Both the position numbers and the translations under genes were made by a program. Positions 1 through 5,522 of a DNA stretch of 9,747 bases are shown piece after piece. The notes beneath the pieces are model-generated. The model worked only from the letters and a program-made list of their open reading frames with translations. It was not told the origin of the DNA and did not search any database. This DNA comes from a bacterium (lineage in GTDB: Bacteria > SZUA-79 > Acidulodesulfobacterales > Acidulodesulfobacteraceae). Each line of letters starts with the position of its first letter. The stretch's first letter is position 1. The stretch spans positions 1 through 9,747 of the forward strand of contig JAJYQZ010000345.1 in the NCBI GenBank assembly GCA_021794335.1, read 5' to 3'.

Positions 1-217
1 GTTTTAACCTCTTATCATTCAATACCTTTATATAACCTGCCGGCAAAACTTGGATAGACTTGGTCAGTTTTAACCTCTTATTGTTTGACTGCTTTGTATG
101 ACTAATCGATGATAAAGCCTTGCCCCTTGCTTTTGTTTTAACCTCTTATAATTTGACTGCTTTGTATAACTAACATTCAAGCTATCGTTGAGTGACCAAC
201 GAGTTTTAACCTCTTAT
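1..217. CRISPR. Degenerate CRISPR-like array, four repeat units
   Basis: The core GTTTTAACCTCTTAT occurs at 1, 67, 135 and 203, giving steps of 66, 68 and 68 bp. At 67 and 135 the similarity continues to 36 nt, and those two copies differ at only three positions. The copy at 1 shares about two thirds of the second half, and the copy at 203 keeps only the core before running into the end of the dsbA-like gene. Read on the minus strand a 36-nt unit starts GTTATAC and ends GGTTAAAAC, the usual look of a CRISPR repeat. The intervening sequences are unrelated and 30, 32 and 32 nt long (37-66, 103-134, 171-202). A repeat starts at base 1, so the array may continue outside the window. The strong decay of one repeat half and the absence of cas genes argue for a relic or a mini-array on a mobile element. 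Iteron-like repeats are the alternative. Confidence 0.6.
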
Positions 218-225
218 TAAAAATT

Positions 226-870
226 TCACTGCATTAGCAAACTCAGCGTACTTTCCCAATATCCCTGTCCATAATAGCCCTGCACTTTCTCTTGATACTG
301 TCCGTTCTGATAAATTAAAAATACAGGCGTTGCACTTATACCGATAGAATCGCCTAAAGCCATATCCCGTTTTATCATCTTTACCGGATAATTTGAATGC
401 GCGCAAGCGTTAATCGATTTAGCGTAAGGAAAGTCTTTACTTTTAAGAAAAGCGTAAATATCGCCGGTCTTATCCCAAGAGCCTTGATATTTATAAAGCG
501 TATATCGCATTTTCATATAAAACTTGCCGGAGCAGTCAGCGTATTTTGCGGCTTTATAAGCAAAAGCGTGGATATTGACTAAAGGATAGTCTCTAAACAC
601 CCAATAAACAGAACCCTTTTTAATAAAGTTTTTATATATATACGGTAACGTATTTAATTCAAACTTCCGGCACCATGGGCATTGATAGTCTGAATACTCT
701 ATTACTTTTACCGGCGCGTTAGGATTACCTATTGAGTAGGCGGATGCTTGAATAGGCAAAAGTAGTAAAAATGTAAATATAAAAAGTAAAAATGTATGTT
801 TTATCATATCTTCGCAAGAAGACTCCGTCCGAAAGGGCGGAGATGAACTGCTGTTTTTATTCTTAAACAT
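226..870 (-). CDS. DsbA-like periplasmic thioredoxin-fold oxidoreductase
   Basis: This is a thiol-disulfide oxidoreductase of the DsbA/BdbD (thioredoxin_4) type, predicted to oxidise or shuffle disulfides outside the cytoplasmic membrane. A hydrophobic signal segment lies at about residues 27-41 with a likely cleavage site after QASA (residue 44). The active site CPWC is at 64-67 in EYSDYQCPWC, and the cis-proline loop is ISATPVF at 178-184. Two more cysteines, C113 and C156, could form a structural disulfide. Two starts compete. The ATG at 870 has a strong AGGAG site 7 nt upstream, while the ATG at 807 (M22) has only a weak site but yields a normal signal peptide. The residues between them are encoded by a relic transposon-end hairpin and are unlikely to be an ancestral part of the protein. 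The gene follows two membrane-protein genes with a 19-bp gap. Confidence 0.88.
   Translation of the reverse strand: MFKNKNSSSSPPFRTESSCEDMIKHTFLLFIFTFLLLLPIQASAYSIGNPNAPVKVIEYSDYQCPWCRKFELNTLPYIYKNFIKKGSVYWVFRDYPLVNIHAFAYKAAKYADCSGKFYMKMRYTLYKYQGSWDKTGDIYAFLKSKDFPYAKSINACAHSNYPVKMIKRDMALGDSIGISATPVFLIYQNGQYQEKVQGYYGQGYWESTLSLLMQ
814..847 (-). repeat. Solitary IS200/IS605-type right-end hairpin (IscB 3'-end relic)
   Basis: The plus-strand stretch gcaagaagactccgtcc (814-830), followed after a short loop by gggcggagatgaa (835-847), repeats the right end of the IscB element at 5488-5522 almost exactly. The hairpin is CTCCG-T-CC, loop GAAA, GG-G-CGGAG (823-842), the same stem with one internal mismatch as in the IscB copy but with a different loop. 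The iscB reading frame here would still encode FISAL, the last five residues of IscB, but the stop codon is lost. Beyond the hairpin both copies also share TGTTTTATC at the same offset (797-805 and 5471-5479). It is probably what remains of an earlier insertion or a PATE-like solo end. Confidence 0.75.
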
Positions 871-877
871 ATAAAAT

Positions 878-882
878 CTCCT
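878..882 (-). promoter_or_regulatory. Shine-Dalgarno site favouring the upstream dsbA-like start
   Basis: The minus strand reads AGGAG followed by 7 nt and the ATG at 870. This is much stronger than anything before the ATG at 807, so ribosomes probably load here even though the first 21 codons run through a transposon-end hairpin. Confidence 0.55.
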
Positions 883-889
883 CGCAAAT

Positions 890-1396
890 TTAATTTTTTA
901 TACCTTTCAAGCACTCAGTTGTATATGATATTTTATGATATTTATTATAACAGTTTATAATATCTTTATCGGTATTAACCGATTTTTGCAAATATAATCC
1001 ATATATAAAAGCTACATCTTTTTTATTTGCGGATTTTATATTTAAAATATGGTGTACTTTATTTTCTAATGATATAAATTCTTTTTTATGTTTAATTGCA
1101 GTTGAATGTCCCGGATAAACAGCGCTATAAATTATAAAAATTGCGCCAATGATAAGTAAAAAAGCAAGGACGCCTTGTATAAACCATGCAAATTTATTTA
1201 TCAACCAATCTTTCCAATTATCTTTAAAAGGTAAAAGAGTGTCTTCTTCAAAAATAGCTGCAATAAATCCGCCAATTATAGGTATAATTGTTAACCAAAG
1301 AAATCCATGCGCCGCTAATTTATATAATATAATTACTTCAACAGACAGAACAAATCCATAAAAAACTCTTTCCATCATTATTTTTGTTAGTTTCAT
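890..1396 (-). CDS. Membrane protein with three predicted helices and a two-cysteine tail
   Basis: The family is not recognised. Three hydrophobic segments are visible at about residues 11-28, 33-50 and 72-92. The N-terminus MKLTKIMMER is basic, and the loop between helices 2 and 3 contains several charged residues. By the positive-inside rule the N-terminus should be cytoplasmic and the C-terminal 75 residues outside. That tail carries two cysteines, C149 and C162, placed so that a disulfide is possible. The start is supported by AGGA about 10 nt upstream of the ATG. The gene lies between a second two-cysteine membrane protein and the DsbA-like gene, which suggests that its folding could depend on that oxidoreductase. 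This link is inference only. Confidence 0.72.
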   Translation of the reverse strand: MKLTKIMMERVFYGFVLSVEVIILYKLAAHGFLWLTIIPIIGGFIAAIFEEDTLLPFKDNWKDWLINKFAWFIQGVLAFLLIIGAIFIIYSAVYPGHSTAIKHKKEFISLENKVHHILNIKSANKKDVAFIYGLYLQKSVNTDKDIINCYNKYHKISYTTECLKGIKN

Positions 1397-1468
1397 ATTT
1401 TTTCATCCTTTAGATTGAATTTATACATTAGAAAATCAACACTGCCTGATGATTTGCCTGATGCCTTA

Positions 1469-1975
1469 TTACTTAATAGGTTTAATTTTCTCTATTGCAG
1501 GACAATCGGTAATTATATTACTGCCAAAAACCCAATATGCCCACATTCCGCAAATTGTTTTATCATTTGCCAAACCAGAATTAACTACAGCCTTAGCGCT
1601 TGCATATTTTTCAATATATTTACTCAAGTTTGTAGATTGCTGTAAATTATCGATAGAACCGCCTATTAATTTGATTGAACTATTTTTTTGCGGATAATAT
1701 GCTTTATAAATCCTTTTTATTTCAGATTTTAAAGCTAATGCGCTTGCTTTTTCAGATTTTAGTTGAGGATAAGTATTTAGCGAAAAAAAGAGACTAATAA
1801 CAGCAAAACCAGCTAAAATTAAAGTGCTAAATCCAAAGACACCTAATACGTCAAATATATTTAAATCATGATCGTTTTTATTTTTTTTAGTTTTTTCAGT
1901 TTCAATTACAAATAAACCAACGACAAAAGCCGCTAAAATAAGTATAATCTCTACAATAATAATAAATCCTAACAT
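1469..1975 (-). CDS. Membrane protein with two predicted helices and a two-cysteine tail
   Basis: The family is not recognised. From the ATG at 1975 the product has 168 residues. That start has AGGAG 8 nt upstream, whereas a longer reading frame back to 2071 would overlap the end of the preceding gene and add a basic stretch with no support. Hydrophobic segments lie at about residues 2-24 and 43-65, joined by a lysine-rich loop (ETEKTKKNKN) that should be cytoplasmic, so both ends are probably outside. The C-terminal domain of about 100 residues has a short lysine/alanine-rich helical stretch and two cysteines, C142 and C158, with a tryptophan-rich segment between them (MWAYWVF). The paired cysteines resemble the disulfide loop of some pilins and secreted proteins, but the resemblance is too slight for a call. 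The gap to the next membrane-protein gene is 72 bp. Confidence 0.7.
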   Translation of the reverse strand: MLGFIIIVEIILILAAFVVGLFVIETEKTKKNKNDHDLNIFDVLGVFGFSTLILAGFAVISLFFSLNTYPQLKSEKASALALKSEIKRIYKAYYPQKNSSIKLIGGSIDNLQQSTNLSKYIEKYASAKAVVNSGLANDKTICGMWAYWVFGSNIITDCPAIEKIKPIK

Positions 1976-2003
1976 AATAATAACTCCTATTTTTATTTTT
2001 AAT

Positions 2004-2846
2004 TTATGCCGTCCCTTCCGCCCTGCTCTTTTGTTCGGTTTTTTGCCTAAACGCATATCGGTCAAAAACATTTTTAGCTTTAAGTAATGCTAAAAGCTTT
2101 TCGTTTTCACTCTTATATATCTCTTTAAAAAAAGTTTCTCTGTGTAATGGCTCAAATACCCAAACGAACTCATTAGTAACCCTCAAAGACACGCCGTTTT
2201 TTGTAATTTTACCTGTTTTATTTTTAAACATCTCAAAAATATTAATTACTTTTTTATCAGGTTTTTTAGGTATTTCTAAAAGAATTTTAATAACGCCGGT
2301 ATCAGTATCTTTTTTAACATTATTTACAAAGAAAATATGCTCTTTATAAACTTCATAATTGTCTTCGGTGTAAAAATAAGCTATCTTGTTAATACCTATA
2401 TTTACAATGTATCCACCTTCAATTTTACTTAAAATAAAACCTTTTACATGCTTTGACATTAAATAATTAAACTGCATATACGAGTTTTGAGCGGCAAGTT
2501 TGTTAGTCTCTTTTGCTATTAAAGCGGCTATTTCTTTTAGCGATACATTGCTTTTTAATCCTTCGACAAACTTTTTTCTTGTTTCAGTTATTTTTACAAA
2601 AGCCTGATGCCTAAGACGCTTAACGTCATCCATAGATTTAAGTATATAAATATGCTCTCTGTTTGTTGCCGTCAAATAAAAATCATCGTCGAACTGAACT
2701 ATAAATTCATCAAAAAGAACTTGTTCAAACGCTCTTTCTATTACAAAAACAGATTCTGCGATACTTATATCAGACATAATAGCTAAAGATTTTATCATAT
2801 TTTTTATTTCATCAATTTTAGAAACACCTATATCGGTTGATTCCAC
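2004..2846 (-). CDS. NusA-like protein (N-terminal and S1-like regions only)
   Basis: This 280-residue protein looks like the front part of the transcription factor NusA. Residues about 10-50 are predicted helical and resemble the NusA RNA-polymerase-binding region. Residues about 130-197 (VKGFILSKIEGGYIVNIGIN onward) have the strand pattern of an S1 RNA-binding domain, and the following KKPDKKVINIFEMF matches the place where NusA runs from S1 toward its first KH domain. No KH GXXG motif is visible, and the last 80 residues are lysine-rich and unassigned. The start is a GTG with GGAGG 11 nt upstream, placed across the end of the preceding gene, so translation is probably coupled. It could act in antitermination or RNA binding. 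Full-length NusA is about 350-500 residues. The assignment rests on pattern only. Confidence 0.45.
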   Translation of the reverse strand: MESTDIGVSKIDEIKNMIKSLAIMSDISIAESVFVIERAFEQVLFDEFIVQFDDDFYLTATNREHIYILKSMDDVKRLRHQAFVKITETRKKFVEGLKSNVSLKEIAALIAKETNKLAAQNSYMQFNYLMSKHVKGFILSKIEGGYIVNIGINKIAYFYTEDNYEVYKEHIFFVNNVKKDTDTGVIKILLEIPKKPDKKVINIFEMFKNKTGKITKNGVSLRVTNEFVWVFEPLHRETFFKEIYKSENEKLLALLKAKNVFDRYAFRQKTEQKSRAEGTA

Positions 2847-2849
2847 TTG

Positions 2850-3368
2850 TTATATCGCCTCCGCTTTATGTTCTGCGACAAGCTCTTTAATCTTAGAAAC
2901 TGACTTTTTTTCATAATAATCATATTGATTGCGTAATTTTCTATAAGCGTCAAAATTTATTCCTTTGAGCGCGACATTTTTCTTTGGATTTTTTAAGTTT
3001 ATTTCATCGTGCGTAATTCCTAACGCATTTTCAACAATGTCTATCGTTTTTAATATATTTTCTCTATTTTCGTTGCTTATTATTTCGTCTGTTAAATCGT
3101 TATATTCGCTTTTAAGTAAAAATTCCATATCGTTTAAAGAAAATAAAGTTTTTTTTCTAAAAATTTTTATGGCGTTTTTTTTAATTATAAATTTAGCGGA
3201 CAGCCTTGATATTTTGCTATTTTTATTCGCAAAAGCAAATATATCCGCCCAGCAGTCCTGTTTAAAATCATCTTTATCGGAAATATTATTAAATTGAATA
3301 ATATTAGCAGAGTAATTAATGTCTTTTTCTATTTTTCCGTAAAGCTCTTGATTTATATTGTCAAACAT
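2850..3368 (-). CDS. Small protein with a possible sigma-factor-like helical region
   Basis: This is a 172-residue, lysine-rich, predicted all-helical protein. The segment DKDDFKQDCWADIFAFANKN (about residues 31-50) resembles the region-2 helix of sigma-70-type factors (pattern D-D-x-x-Q-x-x-W/F), followed by a basic stretch IIKKNAIKIFRKK. The C-terminal part (about 100-165) could hold a helix-turn-helix, but no clear one is visible. The ATG has GGAG upstream, and the first 16 bases overlap the end of the radical SAM gene, which indicates an operon. The next gene begins 3 bp after its stop. A phage or element-encoded transcription regulator is possible, given the NusA-like neighbour, but an unrelated nucleic-acid-binding protein is equally open. 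Confidence 0.6.
   Translation of the reverse strand: MFDNINQELYGKIEKDINYSANIIQFNNISDKDDFKQDCWADIFAFANKNSKISRLSAKFIIKKNAIKIFRKKTLFSLNDMEFLLKSEYNDLTDEIISNENRENILKTIDIVENALGITHDEINLKNPKKNVALKGINFDAYRKLRNQYDYYEKKSVSKIKELVAEHKAEAI
2858..2862 (-). promoter_or_regulatory. Strong Shine-Dalgarno site for a GTG start
   Basis: GGAGG on the minus strand lies 11 nt before the GTG at 2846 and inside the last codons of the upstream gene. It fixes the GTG as the start of the NusA-like protein. Confidence 0.6.
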
Positions 3369-4288
3369 AGACTTCTCTCCGCCTCTTGATATTTTTTAAT
3401 AGTCCTAGTGTCTGTAAAATCTGGGTAATCAACATTTTTAAAGAATATTTTAACATCTACCCACTTGCAAAAATTTATTTGTTCTTTAGTAATAGCTTTA
3501 TATGGCAAATTAGGATTTAAATACGGTTGAGCAAATGGATTTAAGTCATATTGTTTGCAGATATTTGCTCTTTTTAATGCGTCTTCTATATTTTCACGGA
3601 CTAAAAGATAGACGAAATATCGTTTCGGCGTAGTCTTATATTTTCTCAATAACTCCGTAGCTTTAATAACCGCATCTGCCTCGCCTATATTATCCATAGC
3701 CATGCGAACCGGCTTAAGCCACTTCACTCTTGATAGCAACTCCGCTATGGCGGGATTTTCGGCTATAATACGGGCGTCAAGTCCTTGATTAAAATCTACT
3801 TTAATTTTGCGGTCTATTATTTTTTCTATCTGTTTTAAACCGAAATCGCTTGCTAAAATATTATTATCCAAGCAGACTAAATTTTTATGTCTTGTAAATT
3901 CGTCAATATCGGCGTTAGGTCTAATATATCCTTCTTTTTTCGGCACTATACAGAAATTACAAGTTCTTATACAACCGCGGGTAATAAATCCCATAGAATA
4001 ATCCATTTCGGGATATAAACTGTAATCCGGGCAAATATGCTCTATTTCGTCCGGCAGAACGGTATTATTGCCAATATAACCGGAACCGCCCTTCACTGTT
4101 TCGACGCCGATAGGATAATAATCATAATCCGGCGTATATGAAAATATCTTAGACGCATACACTTTATCGCAAGTCTCAAACATATCAAACCAAGAGACGG
4201 TATCGCCTTTGGCTTTATGATAAGCCGATATTTTCATTAAAGCTAAATTCGGTATTTTGCTGTCGATATTAATTAAGCCGATTCTCAT
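3353..4288 (-). CDS. Radical SAM enzyme of a phage-associated type
   Basis: This 311-residue radical SAM protein should bind a 4Fe-4S cluster and S-adenosylmethionine. The cluster motif CIRTCNFC is at residues 106-113 (C106, C110, C113), preceded by GFITRG as in the B12-binding/MiaB-like branch of the superfamily. Later motifs include DFNQGLDARII and VRMAMDN, expected for the barrel strands. About 100 residues precede the cluster motif. They may be a reduced cobalamin-binding-like domain, but no DxHxxG motif is seen. The start is an ATG with AAGGTG upstream. The gene lies 3 nt after the methyltransferase and overlaps the following gene, so all are probably co-transcribed. Relatives often occur in phages and plasmids. 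The substrate is unknown, and a role in nucleic-acid modification is suggested only by the neighbour. Confidence 0.82.
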   Translation of the reverse strand: MRIGLINIDSKIPNLALMKISAYHKAKGDTVSWFDMFETCDKVYASKIFSYTPDYDYYPIGVETVKGGSGYIGNNTVLPDEIEHICPDYSLYPEMDYSMGFITRGCIRTCNFCIVPKKEGYIRPNADIDEFTRHKNLVCLDNNILASDFGLKQIEKIIDRKIKVDFNQGLDARIIAENPAIAELLSRVKWLKPVRMAMDNIGEADAVIKATELLRKYKTTPKRYFVYLLVRENIEDALKRANICKQYDLNPFAQPYLNPNLPYKAITKEQINFCKWVDVKIFFKNVDYPDFTDTRTIKKYQEAERSLCLTI

Positions 4289-4291
4289 TTT

Positions 4292-5065
4292 CTAACACCT
4301 TATTAAAAAAGGTTCGCAAAAACCTATACGTTTTTTGATTATTTCGCAATATTCAGGTTCTTTTTCTATTAATATACAATTCCGATTTAATTCATAAGCC
4401 GCCTTGCCTGTCGTGCCGGAGCCGGCAAAACAATCTAATATCGTATCTCCCTCGTTAGAGTTAACCTCTATCAAGTGTTTAATCAGCTTGACCGGTTTTT
4501 CTGTCGGGTGTTCGGTTTCTTTGTATGCAGATGCGTTAGGCGATATAAAATAATTATTCATTTCTTTTTGATATTTGAAATTCTTTAACTTACTATCTCC
4601 TTTTGACCCTACCCAAATATGCTCTGTTCCGCTAATCCAATTAACTTTATGAAAAGACGGCACGGGATTTGATTTAGCCCAAACATATATCGTTCTTGCT
4701 TTAATCTGATATTTTTTTGATAATAATAAATCAAATATTCCTGTTTTTAGTTTATCAAAAAATATATAAATCCATGCTTGCTCTTTCATTATCCTTGCAC
4801 ATTCCGCAAACCAGCTTTCGGTAAAATCAAAAAAATCTTCTTCAGTCTCCCAATATCTATCCCACTCGCCGAAATCCAAACCTATAGCGGAAGGTCTGTG
4901 CCAGTTATAATGTTTATGATTCCTTTGTATTTTATTGCCTTTTATTGATATATTGTACGGCGGGTCGGTTATTATACAATCTACAGAATTATCCGGCATA
5001 GACTTTATAACATTAATGCAGTCGCCTTCGTATAGTTCAATTTTCGGGTCGTTGATTAATATCAT
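4292..5065 (-). CDS. Beta-class site-specific DNA methyltransferase (N6-adenine or N4-cytosine)
   Basis: This 257-residue DNA amino-methyltransferase transfers a methyl group from S-adenosylmethionine to adenine N6 or cytosine N4. The catalytic motif DPPY is at residues 34-37 in CIITDPPYNI. The SAM-binding motif FAGSGTTG is at 213-220 in LDCFAGSGTTG, preceded by the usual HPTEKPVKL. The catalytic motif precedes the SAM motif, which is the beta-class order. DPPY is commoner in N6-adenine enzymes than the SPPY of N4-cytosine enzymes. The central section (about 40-130) probably contributes to target recognition. The ATG overlaps the preceding stop as ATGA. No restriction endonuclease is recognisable beside it, so it looks like an orphan methyltransferase, typical of mobile elements that protect their DNA. 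Confidence 0.93.
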   Translation of the reverse strand: MILINDPKIELYEGDCINVIKSMPDNSVDCIITDPPYNISIKGNKIQRNHKHYNWHRPSAIGLDFGEWDRYWETEEDFFDFTESWFAECARIMKEQAWIYIFFDKLKTGIFDLLLSKKYQIKARTIYVWAKSNPVPSFHKVNWISGTEHIWVGSKGDSKLKNFKYQKEMNNYFISPNASAYKETEHPTEKPVKLIKHLIEVNSNEGDTILDCFAGSGTTGKAAYELNRNCILIEKEPEYCEIIKKRIGFCEPFLIRC

Positions 5066-5439
5066 ATAACCTTTAAAAATTTCTTTATTTTATCTTTATC
5101 GTAAATAGGCGTTATCAGCCAGTCTTCCCAATTCTTTTTAATATAATCGCCGGTTATAGTATTTAGCTGCGTTTTATTAATATTTAGCAATGTTTCAATG
5201 TCTTTAATCTGCTTTTCGTCTTTGCCGTAAAACATATACGGCAGCCTGCTGACTATATGCCTTGTATAATCTAAATCAAAGTAAAAAAACGACAATCTCG
5301 CCGGTTTTATCGATGTAATCGGAAAAATGCCTGTTATTACGATAATTCTAACTTGTTGTGGCGATTTACTTTTGTTTGTTTCAGCATTGTACCCGATTAA
5401 ATTACCGTTTTTATCCGTAACAGACAATTCTTTAGACAT
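5062..5439 (-). CDS. Unknown 125-residue protein
   Basis: The family is not recognised. The protein is soluble, with a predicted beta-rich middle (RIIVITGIFPITSI, residues 31-44, then RLSFFYFDLDY) and a charged helical C-terminus ending KIKKFLKVI. No metal-binding or nuclease motif is visible. The ATG has AGAGG 6 nt upstream, and the stop overlaps the methyltransferase start (ATGA), so the two are translationally coupled. It is the first gene after the IscB element and may start the operon running down to the dsbA-like gene. It could be an accessory subunit of the methyltransferase, but nothing in its sequence demonstrates this. Confidence 0.65.
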   Translation of the reverse strand: MSKELSVTDKNGNLIGYNAETNKSKSPQQVRIIVITGIFPITSIKPARLSFFYFDLDYTRHIVSRLPYMFYGKDEKQIKDIETLLNINKTQLNTITGDYIKKNWEDWLITPIYDKDKIKKFLKVI

Positions 5440-5487
5440 TGCAAACCTCTGATTTACTAATAGTTATTATTGTTTTATCTTAACACA

Positions 5488-5522
5488 GCAAGAAGACTCC
5501 GTCCTTACAGGGCGGAGATGAA
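5488..5522 (-). repeat. Right-end hairpin of the IscB element
   Basis: The hairpin at 5497-5517 has two stem blocks of 5 and 2 bp separated by a single mismatch and a 5-nt loop TTACA. The stop codon of iscB (5505-5507) lies in the loop, so the 3' end of the gene and the transposon end are the same sequence. A nearly identical copy occurs at 814-847. Confidence 0.8.

Noticed and set aside
808..870. N-terminal 21 residues of the dsbA-like frame as a functional domain
   Set aside because: The stretch rich in serine and proline is the translation of a transposon-end hairpin found again at 5488-5522, not a protein domain.
1976..2071. Longer start for the two-helix membrane protein
   Set aside because: It overlaps the preceding gene and adds a lysine/arginine-rich stretch, while the ATG at 1975 has a well-placed AGGAG site.
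4291..4312. Core-like sequence tctaacaccttatt before the radical SAM gene
   Set aside because: It overlaps a stop codon and the ribosome-binding site of the radical SAM gene, and the match to the repeat core is partial.
4460..4471. Further copy of the CRISPR-like core (gttaacctctat)
   Set aside because: It lies inside the well-supported methyltransferase coding sequence, has several mismatches and no neighbour at the 66-69 bp step. A similar chance match occurs at 9026-9037 in the helicase gene.
5440..5487. Promoter for the operon starting at 5439 (TTGCTG with TAATAA)
   Set aside because: The -35 box is weak and the spacing is 16 bp. In AT-rich DNA this is easily found by chance.
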